From positions 1 through 64,000 of the forward strand of contig CAAEUZ010000023.1 in the NCBI GenBank assembly GCA_900759385.1: a stretch of DNA of 64,000 bases. The letters run 5' to 3'. This document shows positions 23,517-33,592 of this stretch, piece after piece (the first letter of the stretch is position 1; every line of letters begins with the position of its first letter). This DNA comes from an uncultured Oscillospiraceae bacterium (GTDB taxonomy: Bacteria; Bacillota; Clostridia; Oscillospirales; Oscillospiraceae). Position numbers and translations under genes: made by a program. The notes below the pieces were generated by a model. The model had not been told where the DNA came from. It saw nothing but the letters and a program-made list of their open reading frames with translations, and searched no databases.

Positions 23517-24870
23517 GCCCAAAAACGGCTATGAGACCATGAGCGCCGCCGGCCGCGAGGCCATGGACGCCTACTGCGAGGACTACAAGCGCTTCCTCAA
23601 CGATTCGCGCACGGAGCGCGAGTGCGTGCGCAACGCCATAGAGCTGGCGAAGCAGCAGGGCTTTGTTGAGTTCGTGCCCGGCATGGAGCTCAAGCCCGGC
23701 GACAGGATTTACTGCTCCAACCGCGGCAAGGCGCTGATGCTGGCCGTCATGGGCGAAAAGCCCATGTCCGAGGGCATGACCCTCGCCGCCGCCCACGTGG
23801 ATTCCCCCAGGCTGGACCTCAAGCAGCTGCCGCTCTATGAGGACAACGAGCTCGCCTTCCTCAAGACGCACTACTACGGCGGCATCAAGAAGTACCAGTG
23901 GACGGCCATCCCCCTGGAGCTGCACGGCACCGTCGTCACCGCCGCCGGTGAGACCATCGACGTGGTCATCGGCCGCGACCCTTCCGACCCGCAGCTGATG
24001 GTCAGCGACCTGCTGCCCCACCTGGCGGGCGAGCAGATGGGCAAGAAGCTGGGCGACGCCATCAAGGCCGAGAGCATGAACATCCTCGCCGGCAGCGTGC
24101 CATATGACGACGACGGCAAGGACCGCGTCAAGCTGGCCGTTATGAGCATCCTCAACAGCCAGTACGGCATCACCGAAGAGGACCTCATCTCCGCCGAGCT
24201 CTACGCCGTGCCCGCCTTTGAAGTGCGCGACATCGGCCTCGACCGCAGCCTCATCGGCGGCTACGGGCACGACGACCGCGTCTGCGCCTATGCTGAGCTG
24301 CGCGCGCTGTTCGACCTGAAGGGCGCGCCCAACCGCACCGCCGTCTGCATCCTCGCCGACAAGGAGGAAACCGGCTCCGACGGCGTGTCCGGCATGAAGA
24401 GCCAGGCCTTCGAGTGGTTCGCGGGCAAGCTCTGCAAGGCCACGGGCAGCGACATCGACGACTGCTTTGCCAACAGCATCTGCATCAGTGCGGACGTCAC
24501 CGCGGCCTTCGACCCCAACTATCCCGAGGTCAGCGAGAAGCGCAACGCGGCCAAGCTCAACTACGGCGTGAGCCTGCACAAGTTCACCGGTTCTCGCGGC
24601 AAGTCCGGCACCAACGACGCGCCCGCGGAGCTGGTGGCCTACATGCGCCGCGTCCTGAACGCCGAGGGCGTCCAGTGGCAGATGTGCGAGCTGGGCAAGG
24701 TTGACCAGGGCGGCGGCGGCACCGTGGCCATGTACATGGGCAACCGCAATATTGACACCATTGACGCCGGCGTGCCCGTTATCAGCATGCACGCCCCCTT
24801 CGAGGTCGTCGCCAAGTACGACTGCTACATGACCTACCGCGCCGTGCTGGCCGTCTACTCGGACAGGTAA
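23476..24870 (+). CDS. M18 family aminopeptidase
   Basis: A 464-residue dinuclear-zinc aminopeptidase with metal and active-site motifs AAHVDSPRLD, GYGHDDRVCAY, DKEETGSDGV and a late VISMHAPFEV histidine. Length and motifs match the clostridial M18 (ApeA/LAP4-type) group, which removes N-terminal, often acidic, residues in the cytoplasm. ATG at 23476 has AGGAGG upstream inside the end of the fusion gene, so it belongs to the prfA operon. Confidence 0.93.
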   Translation: MEEKKDYRAELFYEPKNGYETMSAAGREAMDAYCEDYKRFLNDSRTERECVRNAIELAKQQGFVEFVPGMELKPGDRIYCSNRGKALMLAVMGEKPMSEGMTLAAAHVDSPRLDLKQLPLYEDNELAFLKTHYYGGIKKYQWTAIPLELHGTVVTAAGETIDVVIGRDPSDPQLMVSDLLPHLAGEQMGKKLGDAIKAESMNILAGSVPYDDDGKDRVKLAVMSILNSQYGITEEDLISAELYAVPAFEVRDIGLDRSLIGGYGHDDRVCAYAELRALFDLKGAPNRTAVCILADKEETGSDGVSGMKSQAFEWFAGKLCKATGSDIDDCFANSICISADVTAAFDPNYPEVSEKRNAAKLNYGVSLHKFTGSRGKSGTNDAPAELVAYMRRVLNAEGVQWQMCELGKVDQGGGGTVAMYMGNRNIDTIDAGVPVISMHAPFEVVAKYDCYMTYRAVLAVYSDR

Positions 24871-24876
24871 ACGCAC

Positions 24877-24907
24877 TCAGCCCCCTCGCACGAGGGGGCT
24901 GAAGTTT
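24877..24907 (+). terminator. Terminator of the prfA-M18 operon
   Basis: TCAGCCCCCTCG pairs with CGAGGGGGCTGA (24877-24902), followed by AGTTTTT. Confidence 0.88.
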
Positions 24908-24996
24908 TTCCGCCGCAGGGAGTAAATACGTCCCCTTTAAGGAAAGCGGCGATTTGAGAAATTGTAGTATGAAATGATAAGCCCTGATGTTTTTAG

Positions 24997-25527
24997 CTAA
25001 AACTCTTGTCCATACGGCAAAAGCACATGAAGGAATGGCTTATTTTCATATTCCGGTCCCTCAGCTCTGCCGCTCATGTAATATACGCTCCACGTCTTAT
25101 CAATTTTGATGAAATTCATTGGAACGCCATCCAAGGTTACTCTGAAATCACTGTTCGGATACCATATTGAGCCATAGTCCAGCCAATACTTTTCTCCGTT
25201 TCTCTCATAAACCAACCGTTTGTTCTCTTCGTCAAACGGGTCGCTTGGATACAGCGGCTCGGCTATTATGCTCCAGAAAACGCCGTCGCGAGCGACCAGG
25301 GCACAAGTAAAGTCATCGTAATAGTCCTTGTAAAAGACTGCATATACGTTCCCATGTATTTGACCGGTATAAACGACTTCATTAACAATATCTTCGTGTT
25401 TATACGTCATGCAATCTCCCGGAGACATAGTAATATCCATGACAGTTAACACGATTATACAGGAAACTATTATTGTTGCCAGCACTACCCAATGGCCGTG
25501 TTTCCCTTTGTTTAAAGTCTGTTGCAT
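24997..25527 (-). CDS. Hypothetical membrane-anchored protein, AT-rich
   Basis: A 176-residue protein with one N-terminal transmembrane segment (WVVLATIIVSCIIVLTVM) and an extracytoplasmic part rich in Tyr, Asp and Trp. I do not recognise the family. ATG at 25527 has GGAGAC upstream. The gene and its surroundings (about 24960-25620) are clearly more AT-rich than the chromosome around them, which suggests recent transfer. It stands alone on the minus strand between two plus-strand operons. Confidence 0.65.
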   Translation of the reverse strand: MQQTLNKGKHGHWVVLATIIVSCIIVLTVMDITMSPGDCMTYKHEDIVNEVVYTGQIHGNVYAVFYKDYYDDFTCALVARDGVFWSIIAEPLYPSDPFDEENKRLVYERNGEKYWLDYGSIWYPNSDFRVTLDGVPMNFIKIDKTWSVYYMSGRAEGPEYENKPFLHVLLPYGQEF

Positions 25528-25666
25528 AATTTGTCTCCTTTACGAACACAAATGCAAAAACAAAAATCCGTATTTTTCTCAGGACAAGCTTGTTTTCATT
25601 ATACAATACACAAATGCTCTCTGCAAGGCGTGAAGAACTGTACGTTTCAGTCTCTTTAGAGTCATG

Positions 25667-25698
25667 GCCCGCAATTTGGTGAGACCAAATGGGCGGGC
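25667..25698. other. Inverted repeat upstream of uppP
   Basis: GCCCGC + ATTTGGT, centre GAG, then ACCAAAT + GCGGGC forms a long near-perfect palindrome with single-base bulges and no T-run. It may be a regulatory site or a scar of the adjoining acquired patch. The rest of 25528-25824 carries a possible -10 TATAAT at 25771-25776 for uppP and nothing else recognisable. Confidence 0.45.
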
Positions 25699-25824
25699 TG
25701 CCGCGGCTTATTCTGAGAAGGTCGGGAGAGCAAGCGACCGGCACTTGTTCTTTTGGGAAAAGTATGCTAATATAATTTGTTGGCACACTCAGTGCATAAC
25801 CAAGTTACTCTGGAGGACGTACCC

Positions 25825-26664
25825 GTGGACATATGGTCGGCAATTTTTCTCGGACTGGTGCAGGGACTCGCCGAATTCCTGCCAATCTCCAGCTCCGGAC
25901 ACCTGTCTGTATTGCAGAACCTTCTGCACCTGAATTCCCTGGAAGAGGGACACCTGTTTTTTGACGTGCTGCTGCACCTGGGCACGCTGGTGAGCATTTT
26001 CATCTGCTACTGGTCGGACATCAAGAGCATGGTCATCGAGGTGTTCATCGTACTGCGCGGCGGGCGTACCGCCTCGGGGGAGCGGATAAAGCAGCAGCTC
26101 CCGGCGGCAAGGCTCTTCCTCATGCTGGTTATTGCCACGCTGCCGCTGGTGCTCATTGTGCCGATAAACGATTTGGTGGAGGAGCTCTATTACCACAGCT
26201 GGTTCATAGGCATAGCCTTTCTTCTCACGGGCTGCCTGCTCTACGTGTCCGACAGGATGGCGCCGGGCACCAAGACGGAGAAGAATATGCGTATCCGCGA
26301 CGCGCTCATAATCGGTGTCTGCCAGTGCGTGGCCACCATACCCGGCCTCTCCCGCTCCGGCACCACCATCACCGCCGGTATAGCCACGGGTCTGGACCGC
26401 GGCTTCGCCATGCGCTTTTCCTTCCTGCTGAGCATACCCGCCGTGCTGGGCGCCAACATACTCTCCATCTTCAGCGCGATTAGAGAGGGCTTTGACGTCT
26501 CCCAGCTGCCCGTGTATCTGGTGGGTATGCTGGCGGCCGTCATCTCCGGCATCGCGGCCATCATGCTTATGAAGTTCATCTCGCGCAAGAACAAGTTCGG
26601 ATTCTTTACCTATTACTGCTGGGCCGCGGGCGTCATCACGCTCGTGCTCTCGCTCGGCTACTGA
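25825..26664 (+). CDS. uppP: Undecaprenyl-diphosphate phosphatase
   Basis: A 279-residue polytopic membrane protein with both BacA/UppP signatures, GLAEFLPISSSGHL near the N-terminus and GLSRSGTTITAG in the middle. It recycles undecaprenyl pyrophosphate for cell-wall synthesis and can give bacitracin tolerance. GTG at 25825 has TGGAGG with 8-nt spacing and yields the usual N-terminus; the ATG at 25777 lies at the promoter and is rejected. Confidence 0.95.
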   Translation: MDIWSAIFLGLVQGLAEFLPISSSGHLSVLQNLLHLNSLEEGHLFFDVLLHLGTLVSIFICYWSDIKSMVIEVFIVLRGGRTASGERIKQQLPAARLFLMLVIATLPLVLIVPINDLVEELYYHSWFIGIAFLLTGCLLYVSDRMAPGTKTEKNMRIRDALIIGVCQCVATIPGLSRSGTTITAGIATGLDRGFAMRFSFLLSIPAVLGANILSIFSAIREGFDVSQLPVYLVGMLAAVISGIAAIMLMKFISRKNKFGFFTYYCWAAGVITLVLSLGY

Positions 26665-26684
26665 TGAAAGGCAGGCTAAGATAA

Positions 26685-29390
26685 ATGGCTAACTCCTCCG
26701 GCGGGACGAAGAAGTCCTCCGGCACCGCGAAAAAATCCACGGCCTCCTCGTCCAGGAGCAGGGCCCCGGCCAAGAAGAACGCTCCGCGCCCCATCAGGCG
26801 CGAGGTCGGAGCGGTAGTATGCGCGTTCCTGGGCATCTTCTCGCTCATCGGCTATTTCGATGTCGAGGCTCTGTTCATAGATGTGTTCTGCGGCTTCCTC
26901 AAGGGCCTGCTAGGCTGGGGTTATTTCCTGTTCCCCATCTCGCTGCTGATCGCGGCGGGCATACTGGCCACGCACCGGGGCCGTCCGGTGGTGCTGCGCG
27001 TCACCTGCACCATGCTGCTGCCGCTCTTCATCGGTGCGGCGGCGCATATGCTCTTCGCCGGGGACGGCTTTGCTTTCGGCGGGAACTTCATGGACCTGTG
27101 CGAGCGGCTCTACACCAGCGGCACGCGCCTCGCCAGCGGCGGGCTTATAGCGGGCCTGGTCAGCATGGCGCTTGAGGCGATGTTCAGCGTGTACGGGGCC
27201 ATACCCGTGCTGCTGGCCGTCCTGATCTTCCTGTGCATGTGCATAGGAAGGGTGACGCCCGGCAAGGTGGTGGACTGGTGGCGCGGCCGCGAGAGGGCGG
27301 ACTACGACTGCGAGGACGAGCCCGTACAGGAGAAGACGGCCAAGGCACGTAAGGACGGCCGCCGCAGCGGTGAGAAGGCCGCCGCGCCGGCACCGCGCCG
27401 CCGCGCCAACGTCTCAATAGACGTGCCCATGGACGACGAGCCGGACGAGGACGACGAGTACCTGGACCGCTTTGCCGAGTACCCCGTGCCGGAAAAGCCG
27501 AAGAACGTGCGCCGCAATCAGCCGGAGAGCACGCCCATACCTGTCAGCACCGTTTACGCACCCAGGCCGGAGGTGGAGCGTCCCGCCCCGCAGCCGGTCA
27601 TGACCGGGTTCCGGCCCGAGCCGCAGCCTGAGCCCCAGCCGGAACCGGAGCCGGATTACCCGCCGGTCAGCACCTTTGTGCCCGAGCCGGAGCCGGAAGA
27701 GCCCGCCGCGGAGGCGGAGCCCGTGTTCACCGAGCCGCCCCGGCGCGAGCGGACGGCAAAGCCAAAGCCGGACGCCGACGCCAACGCCGAGATGGCCGCC
27801 GCGCTGGACAAGGCCGCCACGGAGACGCCGGAATACGAGTTCCCGCCCATAGACCTGCTGCGCCGCGGAGGCGCCAGCGCGCCTGACGGCAGGGAGGAGA
27901 TAACCCTTAACCGCGACCGGCTGGAGGCCTCGCTCAAGAGCTTCGGCGTGGCCGCGCGCATAGTCGGAGCCACCCGCGGCCCCACGGTCACGCGCTATGA
28001 CCTGGAGCTTGACGCGGGCGTCAAGCTCACCAAGCTAACGAACCTGGCCAATGACCTGGCCCTCTCGCTCGGCGTCATGAACGTGCGCATAGCGCCGATA
28101 CCGGACAAGATAAGCACGGTGGGCATCGAGGTGCCAAACAAGATAGTCAGCATCGTATACCTGCGCGAGGTGATAGAGTCCCCCGAGTTCCAGAACGCCA
28201 AGAGTACGCTATCCTTCGCCATCGGCAAGGACATCTCCGGCCGCTGCGTCGTGGGGAACATCGCCAAGCTGCCGCATATGCTCATCGCGGGCACCACGGG
28301 CAGCGGCAAGAGCGTCTGCCTCAACTCGCTGCTGCTGAGCCTGCTGTACAAGTCCACGCCCGAGCAGGTGCGGCTCATAATGATAGACCCCAAGATGGTC
28401 GAGCTCGGCATCTATAACGGCATACCGCACCTGTATGTGCCCGTGGTCACGGACCCGAAGAAGGCCGCCGGGGCGCTCCAGTGGGCCGTCGTCGAGATGC
28501 TCAAGCGCTACCGCCTCTTCTCCGAGGCCGGCGTGCGCGACCTGGCCGGGTACAACGCCCACCAGAAGAAGGCCGGCGAGAGCACCATGCCCCAGGTGGT
28601 CATCGTGGTGGACGAGCTGGCCGACCTCATGCTCGTGGCCAGCAAGGACGTGGAGGAGAGCATATGCCGCGTCGCCCAGATGGGCCGCGCCGCCGGCATG
28701 CACCTCATCATAGCCACCCAGCGCCCCAGCGCGGACGTTATCACCGGCCTGATGAAGGCCAACATCCCCAGCCGCATCGCCTTCGCCGTCTCCAGCGCCA
28801 TGGAGTCGCGCATCATCCTTGACAGCGCTGGCGCTGAGAAGCTCATCGGCATGGGCGACATGCTCTACTCGCCCCTGGGCAGCGGCAAGCCCATGCGCGT
28901 GCAGGGCTGCTTTGTCACCGACGAGGAGAGGGAGGACGTCATCGACTTCATCAAGGGCTCCAGCCAGGCCGAGTACAGCGACGAGGTCCTGGCCGAGATT
29001 GAGAAGGCCGCCCAGGAGAAGGACAAGCCCGGCAAGGGCAAGGGCGCGGACAGCGGCGCCAACTTTGACGACGAGCCCGCCGCGGACAACGCCTTCGCCG
29101 ACTACGACGAGCTGCTGCCGCAGGCCGTGGACGTCATCTTCGACACCAAGCAGGCCAGTGTCTCCATGCTGCAGCGCCGCCTGAAGCTGGGCTATTCGCG
29201 CGCCGCCAGGCTGGTTGACCAGATGGAGGAGCTGGGCATAGTTGGCCCGTTTGAAGGCAGCAAGCCCCGCCAGGTGCTGATAACAAAGCAGCAGTGGCAG
29301 GAGATGCAGCTCATCAACGGCACCGCCCCCACCGAGCGCAGCCGCCTTGAGGCCGAGTTCGGTACCGACGCGGAGAACTACGACCAATGA
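26685..29390 (+). CDS. FtsK/SpoIIIE DNA translocase
   Basis: A 901-residue protein with a basic Ser/Lys-rich start and four transmembrane segments (about residues 40-185). A Pro/Glu-rich linker follows (to about 370), then the RecA-like motor with Walker A GTTGSGKS (about 534-541) and Walker B VIVVDELADLM (about 640). A C-terminal gamma winged helix (about 808-870) would read DNA polarity signals. It pumps chromosomal DNA through the septum at division or sporulation. FtsK versus SpoIIIE cannot be settled here. Start ATG at 26685 has only a weak ribosome site. Confidence 0.93.
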   Translation: MANSSGGTKKSSGTAKKSTASSSRSRAPAKKNAPRPIRREVGAVVCAFLGIFSLIGYFDVEALFIDVFCGFLKGLLGWGYFLFPISLLIAAGILATHRGRPVVLRVTCTMLLPLFIGAAAHMLFAGDGFAFGGNFMDLCERLYTSGTRLASGGLIAGLVSMALEAMFSVYGAIPVLLAVLIFLCMCIGRVTPGKVVDWWRGRERADYDCEDEPVQEKTAKARKDGRRSGEKAAAPAPRRRANVSIDVPMDDEPDEDDEYLDRFAEYPVPEKPKNVRRNQPESTPIPVSTVYAPRPEVERPAPQPVMTGFRPEPQPEPQPEPEPDYPPVSTFVPEPEPEEPAAEAEPVFTEPPRRERTAKPKPDADANAEMAAALDKAATETPEYEFPPIDLLRRGGASAPDGREEITLNRDRLEASLKSFGVAARIVGATRGPTVTRYDLELDAGVKLTKLTNLANDLALSLGVMNVRIAPIPDKISTVGIEVPNKIVSIVYLREVIESPEFQNAKSTLSFAIGKDISGRCVVGNIAKLPHMLIAGTTGSGKSVCLNSLLLSLLYKSTPEQVRLIMIDPKMVELGIYNGIPHLYVPVVTDPKKAAGALQWAVVEMLKRYRLFSEAGVRDLAGYNAHQKKAGESTMPQVVIVVDELADLMLVASKDVEESICRVAQMGRAAGMHLIIATQRPSADVITGLMKANIPSRIAFAVSSAMESRIILDSAGAEKLIGMGDMLYSPLGSGKPMRVQGCFVTDEEREDVIDFIKGSSQAEYSDEVLAEIEKAAQEKDKPGKGKGADSGANFDDEPAADNAFADYDELLPQAVDVIFDTKQASVSMLQRRLKLGYSRAARLVDQMEELGIVGPFEGSKPRQVLITKQQWQEMQLINGTAPTERSRLEAEFGTDAENYDQ

Positions 29391-29773
29391 CCAGGGCGGA
29401 ACTCAACCAGCTGAGCATACTCGCGCTCGCCCATGTGGGGGACGCGGTGTATGAGCTCTTTGTACGCAGCTATCTGGCCGGGCACGGTCAGACAAAGGTG
29501 ACGGACCTGCACCGGGCCACGGTGGCCATGGTGAAGGCCGGGGCCCAGGCCCGGGCCGCCGCCGTAATCCTCCCGCTGCTGACGGAGGATGAGCGCACCG
29601 TCTATAAGCGCGGGCGCAACAGCCACGTGAACAGCGTGCCCAGGGGCGCCACCATGGCCGAGTACCATGCCGCGACGGCGCTGGAGGCCGTCTTCGGCTG
29701 GCTCTACCTGGGCGGGGAGGCCGACCGCGCGCGGGAGCTGTTTAACGAGATACTCAAGAGCCGGGAGGACTGA
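29387..29773 (+). CDS. mrnC: Mini-ribonuclease III
   Basis: A 128-residue RNase III catalytic domain without a dsRNA-binding domain (LAHVGDAVYELFVRSYL, HRATVAMVKAGAQ, RGRNSHVNSVPRGA, YHAATALEAVFGWLYL). This is the signature of mini-III, which matures 23S rRNA ends in Firmicutes. Its ATG overlaps the FtsK stop by 4 nt. Confidence 0.92.
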   Translation: MTRAELNQLSILALAHVGDAVYELFVRSYLAGHGQTKVTDLHRATVAMVKAGAQARAAAVILPLLTEDERTVYKRGRNSHVNSVPRGATMAEYHAATALEAVFGWLYLGGEADRARELFNEILKSRED

Positions 29774-29866
29774 AGCCGCCGGCCCATACGCACAAACGGC
29801 CCTGCATGAGCAAGGGCTGTTTGCATATGTGCGGAGAAAACTTAAACACGTGTAAGGAGATAAGAC

Positions 29867-31591
29867 ATGCCACTCGATGCGCCGCTTCTGCGCGGCCTTA
29901 CGGACGAGATAGCGCCGGCGCTGGCCGGCGCCAGGATAGACAAGGTACAGCAGCCGTCCCGGGACACGCTGCTGCTCTCGGTGTACACGCGCCTGGGCGC
30001 GCGGCGGCTGCTCATATCCGCGGCGGGCTCCGGCTCGCGGCTGCACTTCACCGGAGAAAAGTACGAGAACCCCGACAAGCCGCCCATGTTCTGCATGCTC
30101 CTGCGCAAGCATCTCACCGGCGCGAGGATAGAGTCCGTGCAGCAGCCGGAGTGGGAGCGCATGGTCGTGCTCTCCCTGACCGGCCGCGACGAGCTGGGCG
30201 TGGAGTGCGCCCGCACGCTGGTGGTGGAGCTCGTGGGCCGGGCCTCAAACGTGATCCTCTGCGACGAGGAGATGCGCATAATTGACTGCCTGCGCCGCGT
30301 GGATTTCGGCGAGGAGGCTTACAGGCGGCTCCTGCCGGGCATGCTCTACAAGTACCCCCAGAGGCCGGACAAGCCCTGCTTCTTCGCCCTCACGGCGCAG
30401 GAGCGGCGGGAACTGCTGGAGGCGGCGCCGCGCGACGCGGAGCCATCGTCCTGGCTGCTGGACACGTTCTCGGCCCTCTCCCCGCTCATTGCCCGGGAAA
30501 CGGCCGCCCGCGCCGGGGGCTTCGAGCGCCTGGGCGAGGCCATGGATGCGCTCGCGGAGAGCGTGGACGCCGGTGAACTTACGCCGACGCTGGTGAGGGT
30601 GGACGGCAAGGCGAAGGATTTCTCCTTCATGCGCATAACGCAGTACGGCCCGGGGGCGGAGAACGAACGGAGCGAGAGCTTTTCCGCCCTGCTGGACGCC
30701 TTCTACGGCCAGCGTGACCGCGCCGAGCAGCTGCGGCGGGCCGCCCACGACACGGTCAAGGCCGTGCGCACGCTCCGCGACCGCACGGCCCGCAAGCTGG
30801 CCAGCCAGCGCGAGGAGCTCAGGAAGAGCGCGGACCGCGAGGCGCTGCGCCGCCGCGGCGACCTCATCACGGCCAACCTCTGGCGGGCGCAGCGGGGCAT
30901 GAGGGAGCTCGAGTGCGAGGACTACTACACCGAGGGCTGCCCCACGGTGAAGATAAAGCTCGACCCGCTCAAGACGCCGCAGCAGAACGCGGCCCAGGCG
31001 TATAAGGAATACCGCAAGGCCGAAACCGCCGAAAAGCACCTCACGGAGCTGATTGCAAACGGCGAAAGGCAGCTCGATTACCTCGAGAGCGTGCTGGACA
31101 GCCTCAGCCGGGTGGAGTCGGAGCGCGACGTGCGCGACATCCGCGCCGAGCTGGCCGCTTCCGGCGTGCTGAAGGTGAAGCGCGGCGCGGATAAGCAGCG
31201 CAGGGTAAAGCCCGCCGGGCCGCTGCGCTTTGTGTCCAGCAGCGGTTACGAGATACTCGTCGGCCGAAACAACGCGCAGAACGACGAGCTCACGACCAGG
31301 ACGGCCAGGCGTACGGACATCTGGCTGCACACCCAGCGCGTGCACGGCTCGCACGTGATCATCCGCTGCCTGGACACCGAGCCGGACGAGCGGACGCTAA
31401 GCGAGGCCGCCAGCCTGGCCGCCTACTATTCGGAGGGCCGCGAGGCGGGAAAGGTGCCGGTGGATTACACGCAGGTGCGCCGCGTCAAAAAGCCATCCGG
31501 CGCCCTGCCCGGCAAGGTGATTTACACAGATTACAAGACCATAACGGCTGAGCCGGACGCACAGCTTGCCAGGCGCCTGCGGGCGGAGTGA
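29867..31591 (+). CDS. rqcH: Ribosome quality-control protein RqcH (NFACT family)
   Basis: A 574-residue NEMF/NFACT protein: NFACT-N (RGLTDEIAPALAGARIDKVQ), a central coiled coil (about residues 285-430, including the HhH/CC region), and NFACT-R near the C-terminus (ILVGRNNAQNDELTTR, DIWLHTQRVHGSHVII). RqcH recruits tRNA-Ala to stalled 50S subunits and adds C-terminal alanine tails. Its partner RqcP is encoded at 62989 in this window. It follows mrnC with its own ribosome site. Confidence 0.93.
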   Translation: MPLDAPLLRGLTDEIAPALAGARIDKVQQPSRDTLLLSVYTRLGARRLLISAAGSGSRLHFTGEKYENPDKPPMFCMLLRKHLTGARIESVQQPEWERMVVLSLTGRDELGVECARTLVVELVGRASNVILCDEEMRIIDCLRRVDFGEEAYRRLLPGMLYKYPQRPDKPCFFALTAQERRELLEAAPRDAEPSSWLLDTFSALSPLIARETAARAGGFERLGEAMDALAESVDAGELTPTLVRVDGKAKDFSFMRITQYGPGAENERSESFSALLDAFYGQRDRAEQLRRAAHDTVKAVRTLRDRTARKLASQREELRKSADREALRRRGDLITANLWRAQRGMRELECEDYYTEGCPTVKIKLDPLKTPQQNAAQAYKEYRKAETAEKHLTELIANGERQLDYLESVLDSLSRVESERDVRDIRAELAASGVLKVKRGADKQRRVKPAGPLRFVSSSGYEILVGRNNAQNDELTTRTARRTDIWLHTQRVHGSHVIIRCLDTEPDERTLSEAASLAAYYSEGREAGKVPVDYTQVRRVKKPSGALPGKVIYTDYKTITAEPDAQLARRLRAE

Positions 31592-31622
31592 GCATCAGGC
31601 GGCGTCGCGGCCGGGACAGAAC

Positions 31623-31650
31623 AAAGCCCCCGGAGGAATCCGGGGGCTTT
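31623..31650. terminator. Terminator between convergent rqcH and ABC genes
   Basis: AAAGCCCCCGGA pairs with TCCGGGGGCTTT around a GGAA loop (12-bp perfect stem). It lies between two converging genes and can act in both directions, although T-runs are short. Confidence 0.75.
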
Positions 31651-31678
31651 CTGCGCGTTATTTCCTTTGCGGCAGGGC

Positions 31679-33577
31679 TCAGCCCTCCTGCTTGGCAAAG
31701 TTGCCGGTGTAGAGCTGGTAGTACTTGCCCTGCTTTTCAATGAGCTCGTCGTGGGTGCCGCGCTCTATGATGCGGCCCTGCTCCATGACCATGATGCAGT
31801 CGCTGTTGCGGACGGTGCTCAGGCGGTGGGCGATGACGAAGGTCGTGCGGCCGGTCATCAGCGCGTCCATGCCGCCCTGCACAAGCTTCTCGGTGCGGGT
31901 GTCTATGGAGCTGGTGGCCTCGTCGAGTATCAGCACCGGGGGATCGGCTACCGCCGCGCGGGCGATGGCGAGCAGCTGGCGCTGGCCCTGGCTGAGGTTG
32001 GCGCCGTCGCCGGTGAGCATGGTGTTGTAGCCCTCGGGCAGGCGGCGGATGAAGCCGTCCGCGTTGGCCAGGGTGGCCGCGGCGATGCACTCCTCGTCGG
32101 TGGCGTCCAGGTTGCCGTAGCGGATGTTCTCCATGACGGTGCCGGTAAAGAGGTGGGTGTCCTGCAGCACTATGCCGAGGCTGCGGCGGAGGTCCTGCTT
32201 CTTTATCTTGTTGATGTTGATGCCGTCGTAGCGGATCTTGCCGTCGGCGATGTCGTAGAAGCGGTTGATGAGGTTGGTGATGGTGGTCTTGCCCGCGCCG
32301 GTGGCGCCGACAAAGGCTATCTTCTGGCCGGGTTTGGCCCACATGCTGATGTCGTGCAGCACCAGCTTGCCGGGGTCATAGCCGAAGTCCACGTGGTCGA
32401 AGACGACGGAGCCCTGCAGCTTGGTGTAGGTGACTGTGCCGTCGGCCTTGTGCGGGTGCTTCCAGGCCCAGACGTTGGTGCGCTCTTCGCTCTCGTAGAT
32501 CTCGTCGCCCTCGCCCTCTTTGGCGTTGACGAGCTCTACGTAGCCCTCGTCCTTCTCGGGCGTCTGGTCCATGAGCTCAAATACACGCTGCGCGCCGGCG
32601 GCGGCGGTGACGACAAAGTTGACCTGCATGGAGAGCTGGGCTATGGGGTTGGTGAAGCTGCGGTTCAGGCCGATGAAGGCCACGACCGTGCCCAGGGTGA
32701 TGCCGCCAACACCGTTGATGGCGAGGATGGCGCCGACGATGGCGCAGACGACGTAGCTCAGCCAGCCGATATTGGCGTTGACGGGCATGAGCAGGTTGGC
32801 AAAGGTATTGGCCTTGGTGGCGCTCTCGCGCAGGGCTTCATTGACCTCGTGGAATCCGGCCTTTGCCTCTTCCTCGTGGCAGAAGACCTTGACGACCTTC
32901 TGTCCGTCCATCATCTCCTCGATGTAGCCGTCGAGCTCGCCGAGGTCGCGCTGCTGCTTGATGTAATACTTGGCGGAGAACTTGGTGAACTGCCCCGTTA
33001 CGTAGAGCATGAGCACAGCCGTGAGCAGGCTGATGATGGTGAGAATGGGACTCAGGACCACCATGGTTATAAAGGTGGCGATCATGGTGATGGCCGAGTT
33101 GATGGTCTGCGGTATGGTCTGGCTCATCAGCTGGCGCAGCGTGTCGACGTCGTTGGTGTAGACGCTCATGATGTCGCCGTGGGCGTGGGTGTCAAAATAC
33201 TTTATGGGCAGCGCCTCCATGTGCGTGAACAGGTCGTCGCGCAGGGAGCGCATGGTGCCCTGGCCCACGTTGACCATCAGGCGGTTGTAGAGGTACGCGG
33301 CCAGCACGCCGGCGGACATGATGCAGATAAGCCTTATAATCTGGTTGAGCAGCTCGGGGAACAGGTCGGCCCCGGTCTTTACCATGGGCTCTATGTAGTC
33401 GTCTACCAGAGTCTGCGGGAAGGTGGCGCCGACGACGGAGCAGACAGCGTTGACGACGATGCAGCAGATGACAAGCAGGAAGGTCCACTTGTAGTGCGCG
33501 AGCATGTACTTTATTACGCGGTTGAGCAGGGGAAGCGAGCTCTTGATGTGACCGCGGCGTGATTGTTTCTTATCCAT
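31679..33577 (-). CDS. ABC exporter half-transporter, consensus-site subunit
   Basis: A 632-residue fused membrane-ATPase protein: six transmembrane segments (residues about 30-330), Walker A GATGAGKTT, signature LSQGQRQ, and Walker B with catalytic glutamate ILDEATSS. A charged insert (EGEGDEIYESEERTNVWAW) lies between the two parts. It forms a heterodimer with the upstream half-transporter, whose gene ends 15 bp earlier. Type IV multidrug exporters of this layout pump drugs, peptides or lipids; the cargo is unknown. Confidence 0.92.
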   Translation of the reverse strand: MDKKQSRRGHIKSSLPLLNRVIKYMLAHYKWTFLLVICCIVVNAVCSVVGATFPQTLVDDYIEPMVKTGADLFPELLNQIIRLICIMSAGVLAAYLYNRLMVNVGQGTMRSLRDDLFTHMEALPIKYFDTHAHGDIMSVYTNDVDTLRQLMSQTIPQTINSAITMIATFITMVVLSPILTIISLLTAVLMLYVTGQFTKFSAKYYIKQQRDLGELDGYIEEMMDGQKVVKVFCHEEEAKAGFHEVNEALRESATKANTFANLLMPVNANIGWLSYVVCAIVGAILAINGVGGITLGTVVAFIGLNRSFTNPIAQLSMQVNFVVTAAAGAQRVFELMDQTPEKDEGYVELVNAKEGEGDEIYESEERTNVWAWKHPHKADGTVTYTKLQGSVVFDHVDFGYDPGKLVLHDISMWAKPGQKIAFVGATGAGKTTITNLINRFYDIADGKIRYDGININKIKKQDLRRSLGIVLQDTHLFTGTVMENIRYGNLDATDEECIAAATLANADGFIRRLPEGYNTMLTGDGANLSQGQRQLLAIARAAVADPPVLILDEATSSIDTRTEKLVQGGMDALMTGRTTFVIAHRLSTVRNSDCIMVMEQGRIIERGTHDELIEKQGKYYQLYTGNFAKQEG

Positions 33578-33592
33578 GGCTTACTCCTCCTT

